Positions 1-9,210 of a stretch of DNA of 64,000 bases are shown here, in pieces. The stretch covers positions 1 to 64,000 of the forward strand of contig CAWCUZ010000006.1 of assembly GCA_963798795.1 (NCBI GenBank), written 5' to 3'. Each line of letters starts with the position of its first letter. Within the stretch, counting starts at the first letter, position 1. Origin of the DNA: CAWCUZ01 sp963798795. Lineage in GTDB: Bacteria > Acidobacteriota > Vicinamibacteria > Vicinamibacterales > SCN-69-37. The translations under genes and the position numbers were made by a program. Under the pieces are notes generated by a model. That model did no database searches. It had not been told where the DNA came from and worked only from the letters and a program-made list of their open reading frames with translations.

Positions 1-806
1 CCGTTCGCGCGCGCGTCGAACGCCATGCACCGGCCGTCGGGGGAGAGCATGTGCATGCGCGACGCGGCCATCGTGAAGTGCGGCGTCAGCATGAGGTTCA
101 CGCCGCCCGCAATCGCCACGGGGCACTCGCCGGCCCGCAGGCTCTGGCACGCAAGGTGAACCGCCACCAGTGACGAGGAGCAGGCGGTGTCGACGACGAC
201 GTCGGGCCGTGCAGGTCGAGGAAGTACGAGAGCCGGCCGGCTCACGTAGTTGTGCGAGGTGCCCGTCCCCGTGAACGCATCGATGCCGGCTGGATCGGCG
301 AACTGCATCCACGTGTAATCGTTGCTGTGGCTGTGCAGGCCGACGAACACGCCCGCCGTGCCGCCGCTCAGCGATTCGCGCGTCTGCCCCGCGTCCTCGA
401 GAGCGTTCCAGGCCACCTCCAGGAAGAGGCGCTGCTGCGGATCCATGCGCGCGGCTTCGCGGGGCGAGATGCCGAAGAACGACGCGTCGAATCCGGCGAT
501 GTCGTCGAGAAAGCCGCCCCACCGCGTGCTGACGGTGCCGATCACCGAGGCATCCGGGTCGTAGAAGCGCGACAGGTCCCAGCGATCCGCCGGCACCTCG
601 CGGATGGCATCGCCGCCATCGCGGACGAGCCGCCAGTACGCCTCAGCCGAATCGGCGCCGGGAAACCGGCACGCGACGCCGACGACGGCGATCGGCTCGG
701 CGGCCGATGCCGGCGCACCTCGTTCCCCGAGCCGACGCGCGAGGAGCTGCCGCTTCTCGGGCGACAGGCTGGCGAGGCGGGCGGCCAGGTCGCGGCGCTC
801 CGTCAC
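1..806 (-). CDS. type I polyketide synthase, N-terminal ketosynthase (partial, runs off left edge)
   Basis: Translation from a GTG at 806 starts VTERRDLAARLASLSPEKRQ, an N-terminal helix like those that precede KS domains, then PIAVVGVACRFPG and DPQQRLFLE, all typical of a type I KS. The active-site motif VDTACSSSL is intact, with the Cys codon at 180-182. This KS should therefore condense, unlike that of the upstream PKS gene. The GTG overlaps the upstream TGA (803-805) and has AGGAGG just before it, so the two genes are probably translationally coupled. Between about 205 and 240 the expected RLSYFLDLHGP lies in another frame, flanked by one extra and one missing base. The overall frame survives but about eleven residues are garbled. 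Domains after the KS lie outside the window. Confidence 0.88.
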   Translation of the reverse strand, partial: MTERRDLAARLASLSPEKRQLLARRLGERGAPASAAEPIAVVGVACRFPGADSAEAYWRLVRDGGDAIREVPADRWDLSRFYDPDASVIGTVSTRWGGFLDDIAGFDASFFGISPREAARMDPQQRLFLEVAWNALEDAGQTRESLSGGTAGVFVGLHSHSNDYTWMQFADPAGIDAFTGTGTSHNYVSRPALVLPRPARPDVVVDTACSSSLVAVHLACQSLRAGECPVAIAGGVNLMLTPHFTMAASRMHMLSPDGRCMAFDARAN

Positions 807-3800
807 GCGTCCTCCTTCAACAGCCGTGCCGCTTCGTCGTCCGACAACTGCTCGAGCTCGCTGATCAGCGCATCCAGCGCATCGGCGTCGTTGTCGGCCG
901 AGGCCGCCGCGCACTGCGGCGGCGGCGGGACCGGCGGCACGCTCAGCCGTTCACCGAGAAACACCGCGAGCCGCGCCACGGTCGAGTGATTCCAGATGGC
1001 GGTCACCGGCAGCGCAACGCCCGAGGCGCGCTCGAGCCGCTTGCGCAGTTCCAGGCCCATCAGCGAGTCGAGGCCGAGATCCCGAAACGGCTTGGTTCGA
1101 TCGACCCGGCCGGCGGGCAGCCGGAGCACGCCGGCCAGTTCGTCGCGCACGCGCCCCTCGAGGACCGCCTCGCGTGCGCGGCCGGCCGGCGCCGCCAATG
1201 CGGCCGTGCGCAGGTCGCCCTCCGGCCGCTCGACGGGAGCGGCCCGCATCGCGGCGGCAGGTCCTCGGGCGAGCCGGCTCTCGGCGTTCGCGTCGAACCA
1301 GTGCCGCTCCTTCTGCCAGCGGTAGGGCGGGAGGGAAACCACGCGGCGCGCGCCGCCGCCCTGCACCGCGCCGAAATCAAGCACGTGGCCGCGGACGTAC
1401 AACTCGGCGGCCTGGGCCAGCAGCGTGGCGCGTTCGGGCTCTTCACGTCGCAGCGACCCGATTGCGAGCACGCGGTCGGCGTCGAGCTCACCCGCAAGCT
1501 CCTGCACGGAGGCGGTCAGCAACGGATGCGGGCTCATTTCGACGAACGTCACGTGGCCTGCGCCAATCAACTGCTCGACGGCGCGCGAGAACTGTACCGG
1601 CTGGCGGAGATTCCGCGCCCAGGTACCTCCCCGTCGCAGGCCGCGCCGTCCACCGGCTGGCCGACGGTCGTCGAGTAGATGGGGACGACGGCGGCGCGCG
1701 GCCGCACGCCGCTCAACGCGGTGAGGAGGTCGTCGCGGAGCGGGTCCATCTGAGGACTGTGCGAGGCGACGTCGACTTTGATCAGACGGCAGAACACCTC
1801 GCGGTTCTCGAGCTGCTCGATCACCAGGTTGAGCGCACCCGGGTCGCCCGAGAGCACGGTCGAACGCCGGCTGTTGCTCACGGCGACCGCGACTCGTTCA
1901 CGATGGCCGGCAATCGCCGCCTGCGCCTCATCCATCGTCAACTCGACAACGGCCATGGCGCCTTGGCCGCTCACCCGTCGCAGGAGGGCGCTGCGGCGGC
2001 CGATGATGCGCGACGCGTCCTCGATCGTCAGCGCGCCAGCCACGTACGCCGCGGCAATCTCGCCCATGCTGTGGCCGACGACGGCGTCCGGATGCACACC
2101 CCAGGACCGCCAGAGCGCGGCGAGCGCGGCTTCCATGGCGAAGAGCGCCGGCTGGACGGCGTCGATGCCCGCGATGCGCGTCGAATCGGCGCCGGCATGG
2201 AGCAGCAGATCCCGGAGCGACCAGCCTTCGATCGCCTGGAACGCCGCGTCGATCAGATCCAACTCGGCCGCGAACGCGGGCTCCGAGGCATAGAGTTCCC
2301 GCCCCATGCCGACCCATTGGGATCCCTGGCCTGGAAAGACGAACACGATCTTGCGCGGGTCGGCGTCTGCCACGCCGCGCGCGGCGGTCGCGCCTGGCGC
2401 GCCGCCCTGGTCCCGCAGACGTTCCACGAGCTCGGCCGGAGTAGACCCCACGACAGCCGTCCGGTTATCGAAGTGCGAACGGCGCACGGAGGCGGTGTGA
2501 CACGCGTCGGCGATGGGCACGGCCGCGTCAGCGGCCAGCCACTGCGCGTAGTCCTCCTCGAGCGCGGCCAGCGCATCGGGCGTGTGCGCGGAGAGCGGAA
2601 GCAGCTCGGCGCGCGGCGACGAGGCCGCAGAGACCGCCGTTAGGCGAGCCGATCCGTCCGGGCGCCACTGCTGCAGGACGGCGTGCGCATTGGAGCCGGC
2701 GATACCGAACGCACTGACGCCGGCAATCGGCGCACCGACCCCGGCCTCCCACGGCGATTCCGTCGTCTGGACGGCGATCGGCAGGGTGTCCCACGCGACC
2801 TCGGGGTTGGGTGTCTCGAAATGAAGGCTCGGTGGAATGACACCGGCATCGAGGGCGAGGGCGACTTTGATGAGGCCGGCTACCCCCGCGGCGGCCTCGG
2901 CGTGGCCGATATTCGTTTTGACGGACCCGACGCGGCACCGCGCGCCTGACGTGCGGCCCTCGGCCAGCAACGGCGCCGAGGGCAGCCAGCTCGATCGGAT
3001 CGCCCGCGCGCGATCCGGTGCCATGCGGCCTCGACGTACTGGACGTCGGCGGCGCGAACGCCGGCGTCCGCCAATGCCCGCCGGATCAGATCCTCCTGGC
3101 CGCCCGAACCGGGCGTGGCGAGAAAGTCGCTGGTGTGGCCGTCGTGGTTGACGGCACTGCCACGAATCACGGCGTAGATGCGGTCGTTGTCCGCCACGGC
3201 CTGCGACAGCCGCTTCAGGACGACGATACCCGCGCCCTCCGCGCGCACGTAGCCGTCCGCGCGGGCGTCGCCGAACTTGCAGCGGCCGTCAGGCGCGATC
3301 ATGCCGGCGTCGGTGTAGGCCCGGCTGATGACGGGATCGAGCATCACGTTGACGCCGCCGGCCAGCGCGACGTGGCAGTCCCCGTCACGCAGGTTCCTGC
3401 ACGCCAGATGCACCGCGACGAGTGAAGCGGACGACGCGGTGTCGACGGTGAGCGAGGGGCCCGAGAACCCGAAGAAGTGCGACAACCGGCCGGAGGCCGA
3501 GTAGGCGCCCGTGCCCAGGGTGGCGTGAAAGTCGATGGGCGCTCCCGCCCGCAACAGGAGGGCTTCGTAGTCGCGAGACCAGACGCCCACGAACACCCCG
3601 GTGCGTGCCGGCGGCCGAAGCGCGGGGATGCCGGCATCCTCGAGCGCGTGCCAGGCGGCTTCGAGCAGCAGGCGCTGCTGCGGGTCGAGCCGATCGGCTT
3701 CGCGGGGCGACAAGTGGAAGAAGGGCGCGTCGAAACGGTCGAGATCGTCGAGGAATCCGCCGAACCGGACGCCGCAGGACGTCCGTGCGGCCGGCACGGG

Positions 3801-3908
3801 CCGCACGGTGGAGTGCCCGGCCTGGAGGATCGACCAGAAGGCACGCGGGGACGTCGCGCCCGGAAAACGGCATCCGACCCCCACGATGGCGAGCGGCTCG
3901 ACGTGCAT
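803..3908 (-). CDS. type I polyketide synthase KS(Ser)-AT-ACP, loading-module-like, frame broken three times
   Basis: One gene is reconstructed across three +/-1 frame breaks (near 3033, 2975 and 1625). The KS starts MHVEPLAIVGVGCRFPG. Its active-site motif reads DTASSASL, with Ser159 (codon TCG at 3432-3434) where condensing KSs have Cys, but the HGTG and KTNIGH histidine motifs are present. The AT follows with FVFPGQGSQWVGMG and catalytic GHSMGE; its specificity box is VASH, not the malonyl HAFH. The ACP carries LGLDSL, with Ser169 of the last segment as the phosphopantetheine site. There is no KR, DH, ER or TE. KS without Cys plus AT plus ACP is the layout of decarboxylating loading modules (KSQ type). 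It is the first gene of the leftward unit. Whether the frame breaks are real or sequencing errors is unknown. Confidence 0.85.
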
Positions 3909-4238
3909 GGATCTGCTCAGTTATTCCGCGCGCCGCGGGCGTGTGCGGAAGTCAAACGTGGGAGCAAAAGCAAAGTCGCGGCCATCGACGGCCCCGCGTC
4001 GCGGCCCGATGAACACCTGATCAATCCGCAGTCTTTCGACGATCGAACCATTGTCGGGGAACCCTTGCGAGGCGGAAAAGCCGAGTACAGAACGCTAGCA
4101 TGCCGACTGTCGCCCCGCAACGGCCGGGGGCGGGGCCATCACCCGATTCCGGCCTTCGATTTGGAGGCCTGAAATTTCAGAACTGAAACGCGCGAAAACG
4201 GCCGGGCCGACGCCTCGCGCTATGATGCTGCCATCGCG
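3909..4238. other. divergent intergenic region between PKS and SDR transcripts
   Basis: About 330 bases without a convincing gene separate the leftward PKS start (3908) from the rightward SDR start (4239). The stretch is less GC-rich than its surroundings. It holds the CTGAAA/TTTCAG symmetry described separately. A 67-residue open frame at 3917-4120 has no recognisable feature and is not called. The region should carry both promoters, but no strong -35/-10 pair was found. Confidence 0.6.
4169..4188. promoter_or_regulatory. candidate operator: three alternating CTGAAA half-sites
   Basis: The sequence reads CTGAAA, TTTCAG, AA, CTGAAA. The first two half-sites form a perfect 12-base palindrome, and the second and third form another inverted pair two bases apart. 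It lies in the AT-richer part of the divergent region, about 50 bases before the SDR start, where a cluster regulator could control both directions. No regulator gene is visible in the cluster, so the binding protein is unknown. Confidence 0.35.
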
Positions 4239-5021
4239 ATGACGCGCCGATTGGACGGAAGGGTGGCACTCGTTACGGGAGCCGCATCGGGGATTGGGCG
4301 GGAAATCGCCAGCCGCTATGTCGAGGAGGGCGCGCGCGTCGTGCTGGCCGATCGCAACGCACGGCTACTGGAGGACGTCGCCGCCCGGCTCGGCAATGCC
4401 GCGGCACCGGTCGAGATGGATGTCGCGGTGGAAGCCGACGTCGAACGGGCCGTGGCCCTCGCCCTGACGCAATGGGACAGGCTGGACATCGGCGTGAACT
4501 CCGCCGGCGTGGGCGTGCTGGCGCCGCTCGTCGACCAGACCGAGACGCAGTGGGATGGCGTCGTCGACGTGTGCCTGAAGGGCGTGTTTCTCTGCATGAA
4601 ACACGAAGCCAGGGGGATGGTCGCCAGCGGGCAGCGCGGCGTCATCGTCAACGTCTCATCCATCAACGCCCGGCAGCCGGCCGAGGGGCTGTCGGCCTAC
4701 TGTTCCTCCAAGGCGGGCGTGGAGATGCTCACGCGGTGCGCGGCCATGGAACTGGGGCCGCACGGCATTCGCGTGGTGGGGATCGGTCCGGGGCTGGTGG
4801 ACACGCCGATGACAGCCTTTCAGCAGGACTGGCCGCCGATGCGGCAGGAGTTCCTCGAGAACATTCCGCTCGGGCGGGTCGGCACGCCGCGCGACGTCGC
4901 GGACGCCGCGGTGTTCCTGGCGTCGGATGAGGCGAGCTGGATCACGGCCGACACCTTGTTCGTGGACGGCGGCGAGCTCACGCGCAAGTATCCGCAACTC
5001 GGACCGTTTCGTAGGCGGTGA
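4239..5021 (+). CDS. SDR family NAD(P)-dependent oxidoreductase
   Basis: A 260-residue classical short-chain dehydrogenase/reductase. The dinucleotide-binding TGAASGIG is at residues 13-20, Asp38 after the second strand (VVLAD) suggests NAD preference, a variant NSAG (usually NNAG) is at 87-90, Ser140/141 lies in NVSS, and the catalytic pair is Y154-x3-K158. The C-terminal ASDEASWITADTLFVDGG matches the usual SDR end. It probably reduces or oxidises a ketone or hydroxyl group. It is the first gene of a rightward unit with two acyltransferases, divergent from the PKS, and the PKS module seen lacks a KR. A role in tailoring the polyketide is therefore plausible but inferred. The substrate cannot be read from sequence. 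Confidence 0.93.
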   Translation: MTRRLDGRVALVTGAASGIGREIASRYVEEGARVVLADRNARLLEDVAARLGNAAAPVEMDVAVEADVERAVALALTQWDRLDIGVNSAGVGVLAPLVDQTETQWDGVVDVCLKGVFLCMKHEARGMVASGQRGVIVNVSSINARQPAEGLSAYCSSKAGVEMLTRCAAMELGPHGIRVVGIGPGLVDTPMTAFQQDWPPMRQEFLENIPLGRVGTPRDVADAAVFLASDEASWITADTLFVDGGELTRKYPQLGPFRRR

Positions 5022-5028
5022 CCCGAAC

Positions 5029-5673
5029 ATGTGGCGCACATGGTTCTGGAAGGCGCTTGATCCGCCGCTTCTCGCCCTGGGCCGGGCCCTCCGTCGGGCC
5101 GACACCCGCAAGCGAGACGAGCGGGCGCGGCGCGCAGCCACACTCGACGCCACTGTCGTGATCGGTCCATACGGCAGCATCACCAATTTTCTCGGCGACC
5201 CCACGGCAATCCGGATCGGCGCGCATACCTACCTCAACGGCGATCTGGAGACACTCTGGGACGCAGGGAGAATCGTCATCGGAGAGCGCTGCAGGCTAGA
5301 CGACAAGTGTCGCCTGATGTCCCACGCTTCAATCCATGTGGGCGACGATGTGGTCATCTCACCGCTCGTCGACATTCTCGACACCGACGGTCATCCGCTA
5401 AAGCTCGACGAATGGCGTCGGGACGTGCAGGCCATTCTCTCCTGGCGACTAACCGACCGCGTGCCGGAGAAGATTCTTTCCAAGCCTGTATCGATTGGTG
5501 ACCACGCCTGGATTGGTCCCAAGGCCACTATCCTCAAGGGAGTGCGGATTGGACGCCACGCCATCGTCACTCCGGGCACGGTGGTGGTCCGGGACGTACC
5601 GGACTACGCCATTGCGTCTGGGAATCCGGCCGCCGTCATCGGCCAACAGGCCATTGCCGACCCAAGCCAATGA
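5029..5673 (+). CDS. hexapeptide-repeat (left-handed beta-helix) acyltransferase
   Basis: The start is placed at ATG 5029, seven bases after the SDR stop, giving 214 residues beginning MWRTWFWKALDPPLL. After a basic, partly hydrophobic N-terminus come irregular hexapeptide turns (IRIGAHTYLNG, IVIGERCRLDDKCRL, IHVGDDVVIS) and a clear C-terminal helix part (VSIGDHAWIGPKATILKGVRIG, then GTVVVRDVPDYAIASGNPAAVIG). The family (WbbJ/LbH-MAT type) transfers acetyl or other acyl groups from CoA to sugars or amines. It overlaps the next, paralogous gene by four bases. In this cluster it probably acylates the product or an attached sugar. Confidence 0.85.
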   Translation: MWRTWFWKALDPPLLALGRALRRADTRKRDERARRAATLDATVVIGPYGSITNFLGDPTAIRIGAHTYLNGDLETLWDAGRIVIGERCRLDDKCRLMSHASIHVGDDVVISPLVDILDTDGHPLKLDEWRRDVQAILSWRLTDRVPEKILSKPVSIGDHAWIGPKATILKGVRIGRHAIVTPGTVVVRDVPDYAIASGNPAAVIGQQAIADPSQ

Positions 5674-6230
5674 TCTCTGGGCCACCGGACACAGTTTTGG
5701 AACGGTTGCGACGCCGCATCGATCGCGTCACGGTAAGGGACGCGGGACGAGGCTGTCGCAGGCGCGCGACCGTCGGTCCGCAGACCCTGTTCCTGCGCGG
5801 CGCCAGCATCGTCAACCATCCAGGTGATCGGCGGAAGGTGCAGATTGGCCCGGACTGCGTGATCATGGGCGAGCTTCGCATTCTGTCCGAGATCGCGGGC
5901 ATCGTGCTGGGATCGCATTGCCTGGTACGCGAGGACACGAGGTTGCGCGTCACGATTCCCCTAGTCGTCGGCAACTACGTCTCCTTCTCGCATTCCATCG
6001 ACCTCTGCGCACCAGCGCCATGGATGGACCGGTTCGGCCATCACTTGCACCGGAAAGCCACCGAGATCGACGATGACGTCCTGATCGGATTCAAGGTCAC
6101 GATTTGCGAGGGTGTTCACATCGGTCGAGGTGCGATGGTCGGAGCTAGCTCTGTCGTACTGGGCGACATCCAACCAATGACCATCGTTGCGGGGAACCCC
6201 GCCCGCCCGGTGGGTATCCGTCCCGACTAG
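5670..6230 (+). CDS. hexapeptide-repeat acyltransferase, second paralogue
   Basis: A 186-residue protein whose ATG overlaps the upstream stop (ATGA). It has the same plan as its neighbour: a basic N-terminus, hexapeptide turns (VQIGPDCVIMGELRI, IVLGSHCLVREDTRL, LVVGNYVSFSHSIDL), then the loop with PWMDRFGHHLHRK and the C-terminal coil EIDDDVLIGFKVTI to SVVLGDIQPMTIVAGNPARPVG. The histidine-rich loop (FGHHLH) may carry the catalytic His. It is the last gene of the rightward unit and converges on the ABC exporter operon. Two adjacent, clearly different LbH transferases suggest two acylation steps or a heteromeric enzyme. Confidence 0.85.
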   Translation: MISGPPDTVLERLRRRIDRVTVRDAGRGCRRRATVGPQTLFLRGASIVNHPGDRRKVQIGPDCVIMGELRILSEIAGIVLGSHCLVREDTRLRVTIPLVVGNYVSFSHSIDLCAPAPWMDRFGHHLHRKATEIDDDVLIGFKVTICEGVHIGRGAMVGASSVVLGDIQPMTIVAGNPARPVGIRPD

Positions 6231-6503
6231 TTTAGTTTCCGGTGAAGCAATGACGTCTGGCGAGCTGCATCTGTGGGCTCGATGAATCAGGACTTCTCTT
6301 GCTGTCGTGTCGGTGAACCATGCGCGCTCCTTTCGTGAGCGATCATGGCTGCGCAGTGTGGTACCCCAGATCCGATCGCGCCAAGCCTAACGGGCCATTC
6401 GGTCAGGTCGCCGGGACCCAGGATCGTGCAGAATCAATCACTTCGGTGCGGATTTCTTCACTGGACAGTAGACTAGTCGCGGCTGCTCGCCCTGACGGCC
6501 ATG

Positions 6504-7334
6504 TCAGTACTGAATCAGGCTGCCTTCGCGCTTGGCGCGACGCACGGCCCGGGTGAAGACCCACAGCGACACGGGCAACACGGCCGCCAGGTAGAGCAGC
6601 AGCGCGATCAGTGGTTCAGCGGTCTGCCGGAATGTCTGGCCCTCGATCAGCACGCGTCGAATACCGTCGATCCCGTACGTGGTCGGCAGCAGCCGTGGAA
6701 CGAAGGCCAGGAGCGGACCGGCGGTTTTGCCCAGCAACTGCGTCGGAAAGAACACGCCAGAAAAGAGCAACGAACCGCTGCCCATGATCCAGGCCAGCGG
6801 GTCGCCGCGCTTGAACACCATGGCGAAGCTGGCTGAAAAGACACCGATTGACGCGAGCACGACCGTCGTCAGCACGAGAAAGAGAATCGCGACGAGAAAG
6901 CTGCCTCTGTAGTGCACGCCGAATAACGCCCAGCCGAAGAACAGATATAGGAACGACTGAAAGGTCGCCTGGACAAAGTCCCATGTCGAGCTCGCGACGA
7001 TGAACGTCGGCAGGTTGATCGGCGTCATGAGCACGCCCTCGAGCGTACCCTGCGCCTGCTCCGATCGGATCGCCTTGGCCAGGCTGGAGAAACCGACCAT
7101 GAAATAGTTCAAGAAGGGCAGTCCGGTCAGCCACGCCACGAACGGGTCCTGCCACTGCGCATATGGCGTGTCGAAGCTGCCGACGAACGTCTGGGACATC
7201 AGGTAGAAGACGGCCGTGAAGACCAGCACGACGGCCACCCGCAGGAGAAAATCCAGCCGATAGCTCACCGCAAGGCGGAAGTCGCGCGCCACGAATGCAC
7301 CGACCCGGCGCCAGAACGTCATGAACGTCGTCAT
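6504..7334 (-). CDS. ABC-2 type transporter permease
   Basis: A 276-residue integral membrane protein with about six hydrophobic helices, e.g. VAVVLVFTAVFYLM, FLVAILFLVLTTVVL and the last LIALLLYLAAVLPVSLWVF. It matches the ABC-2 family (NodJ/DrrB/antibiotic efflux type): the N-terminal RDFRLAVSYRLDFLLR coupling region and the GTLEGVLMTP motif before the third helix are typical. The start overlaps the ATPase stop by four bases. It is the last gene of the long leftward operon and should form the export channel for the cluster product or for a lipid/polysaccharide carrying it. Confidence 0.92.
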   Translation of the reverse strand: MTTFMTFWRRVGAFVARDFRLAVSYRLDFLLRVAVVLVFTAVFYLMSQTFVGSFDTPYAQWQDPFVAWLTGLPFLNYFMVGFSSLAKAIRSEQAQGTLEGVLMTPINLPTFIVASSTWDFVQATFQSFLYLFFGWALFGVHYRGSFLVAILFLVLTTVVLASIGVFSASFAMVFKRGDPLAWIMGSGSLLFSGVFFPTQLLGKTAGPLLAFVPRLLPTTYGIDGIRRVLIEGQTFRQTAEPLIALLLYLAAVLPVSLWVFTRAVRRAKREGSLIQY

Positions 7335-8440
7335 GCCGTCTCCCCGGCTGCCCTCGCGGCTTCGGACTCCGCGGCGGATTCGAACTGCTCCAGCACGTCG
7401 AGCAGCGTGCCGGCCTCCGTGCGGACCGACACAATCGAGGCGCCTTTCGCCAGGAGGGCGCGAAGCGTTCGGTCGAGGGCGTCATCGCCCACCGCGTGTT
7501 CGAAGGTCGCTTCGATCGACCCGGCGCGGGCGCTCGTTTCGCCGCCCGGCCCCGCGTGCGACTCCAGGACTCCGGCGACCTGGTCCCGCGAGAGCCCGCG
7601 AGACGCGATGTGCACGCGCTCGCGCTCGTAGTGCGCCGTGCGCAGGCGCGTCGGCGTGTCGACCGCGCGGATCCGGCCGCGGCTAATCACCGCCACGCGC
7701 GCACACAGCTCCTCCACTTCGACGAGGTTGTGCGACGTCAGCAGGATCGAGACCGGCCGCGGCCCGTGCGCGAGCGAGCCGATGAGCTCGCGCGCGCGCG
7801 CCGCGGTGAGCGGGTCCAGCGAGCGGGTGGGCTCGTCGAGGAGCAGCACCGGCGGGGCGTTCAAAAGCGCGCGGGCGATCGCCATGCGTTGCTTGTTGCC
7901 GGTCGACAGTTCCCCGAACCGGCGCCGGCGCAGCTCGGTCATCTCCAGGAGCTCCAGCAGCTCGTTGATGCGCTGCCGGAGCGGCCGCCCGCGCAGGTTG
8001 AATAGCCGCCCGAAGAACCGCAGATTCTCCACGACCGTGAGCCGCCAGTAGAAACTCCGCTCCTCCGCCGTGGCGAGGCCGATGCGGGTCCGGACCATGC
8101 CTTCGTCGCGGACGCTGTCGAATCCGCACACCTCGACGTGACCCGAGCTCGGTTGAACGAGCGTGGCAATGATCTTCGTGAGCGTTGTCTTGCCAGCTCC
8201 GTTTCGTCCGATCAGACCGAAGATCTCGCCTTCACGGATATCAAACGAGACCTCGCGCAGCGCCTCGACGGGACCGCGCGTCTTGACCCGGAGCGCGCCG
8301 AGCAGGCGGGCAAACGGCACCGGATACGTCTTCGAGACGCCCTGAATAGACACCGCCGGCCGAGACGGGCCGAGACGGAGGGCATCTGCGGACGTGCCCG
8401 CGTCGGAAGCGTCCGCACCGGGTGGCACACGGAGGGTCAT
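7331..8440 (-). CDS. ABC transporter ATP-binding protein
   Basis: The start is placed at ATG 8440, which overlaps the thioesterase stop as ATGA. It begins MTLRVPPGADASDAG, giving 369 residues. The nucleotide-binding domain has Walker A GLIGRNGAGKTT, signature LSTGNKQR (a variant of LSGGQ), Walker B VLLLDEPTRSLDP and the H-loop TSHNLVEVEE. The insertion FARLLGALRVKTRGPVEALREV between the first strand and Walker A resembles ABC-2 exporters of polysaccharide or drug type. About 100 C-terminal residues form a regulatory extension. It pairs with the following permease as a two-component exporter. Confidence 0.94.
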   Translation of the reverse strand: MTLRVPPGADASDAGTSADALRLGPSRPAVSIQGVSKTYPVPFARLLGALRVKTRGPVEALREVSFDIREGEIFGLIGRNGAGKTTLTKIIATLVQPSSGHVEVCGFDSVRDEGMVRTRIGLATAEERSFYWRLTVVENLRFFGRLFNLRGRPLRQRINELLELLEMTELRRRRFGELSTGNKQRMAIARALLNAPPVLLLDEPTRSLDPLTAARARELIGSLAHGPRPVSILLTSHNLVEVEELCARVAVISRGRIRAVDTPTRLRTAHYERERVHIASRGLSRDQVAGVLESHAGPGGETSARAGSIEATFEHAVGDDALDRTLRALLAKGASIVSVRTEAGTLLDVLEQFESAAESEAARAAGETA

Positions 8441-9210
8441 GAGATGATGGGCTGCGCGGGTACATTCAGGTCGGCCAGGTCGTCCGCGAGCGCCGCGAGG
8501 ACCTGGTCGCGCGCCGGCTGCAGATAGAAATGCCCGCCGGGAAAGCGGCGGATGCGAAACGGGCCCGTGGTTTCGGCGCACCAGGCCTGGAGGTCGACCT
8601 CAGTGGCGTGCGGGTCGTCGAGGCCGCCGTAGGCGAGGATCGGACACGCCAGCTCAGGCCCCGGTTCGCGACGATAGGCTTCCACCGCCGCGGTATCGGC
8701 GTGCAGCGGTGGCAGCAGCAGCGCGCGCAGCTCCGCATCCTGCAACACGGTATCGGGGATGCCGCCGTACCGCGCCTGGATCTCGTGGACGAATGCCGCG
8801 AGCGGCAGATCGGCAATCGGCGGAAGCGGATCCGGCCGCGTGGGCCCGCGTCGGCCGGACACCACCAACGCGGCGGGGGCGTGGCCGGTTCCTGCGAGGC
8901 GCCGGGCCGCTTCGAAGGCGATCAGCGCGCCCATGCTGTGGCCGAACCACACGCGGGGCCGCGCCGCCCCGGCGGTTACGGCGTGCGCCAGTCCTTCGGC
9001 GGCTTCAATGACGGACGCACAGGCCTCCCGGCGCCTGCCGTCACGGCCAGGGAGCTGAGCGAGCGCCAGCTCGGTGTCTGCCGGGAGGCGGCTCATCCAT
9101 GTGCCGAACGCCGCCATTCCGCCGCCAGCGCTGGGGACGCAGAGCAGCTGGAACCTGGCCTGCCGCTTCGGCCGTGGGGTCACGATCCAAGCCTCGGCTG
9201 GGTGAATCAT
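8437..9210 (-). CDS. type II thioesterase (alpha/beta hydrolase, GrsT/RifR-like)
   Basis: From ATG 9210 (ATGA overlap with the ATP-grasp gene upstream) the protein has 257 residues starting MIHPAEAWIVTPRPK. It shows the type II TE signatures: FQLLCVPSAGGGMAAF near the start, nucleophile GHSMG with Ser92, an acid in YGGLDDPH (Asp198/199) and catalytic His227 in FPGGHFYL. Such enzymes hydrolyse wrongly primed acyl groups from carrier proteins of PKS/NRPS lines, and some release products. Finding it in the middle of the ATP-grasp/ABC operon is the strongest single link between that operon and the PKS genes. A longer upstream open frame is just the overlapping gene in another frame. Confidence 0.93.
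   Translation of the reverse strand: MIHPAEAWIVTPRPKRQARFQLLCVPSAGGGMAAFGTWMSRLPADTELALAQLPGRDGRRREACASVIEAAEGLAHAVTAGAARPRVWFGHSMGALIAFEAARRLAGTGHAPAALVVSGRRGPTRPDPLPPIADLPLAAFVHEIQARYGGIPDTVLQDAELRALLLPPLHADTAAVEAYRREPGPELACPILAYGGLDDPHATEVDLQAWCAETTGPFRIRRFPGGHFYLQPARDQVLAALADDLADLNVPAQPIIS

Noticed and set aside
6231..6503. Gene or RNA between the acyltransferase and ABC permease
   Set aside because: The only open frame (6320-6556) has no motif, and no tRNA- or riboswitch-like fold was recognised.
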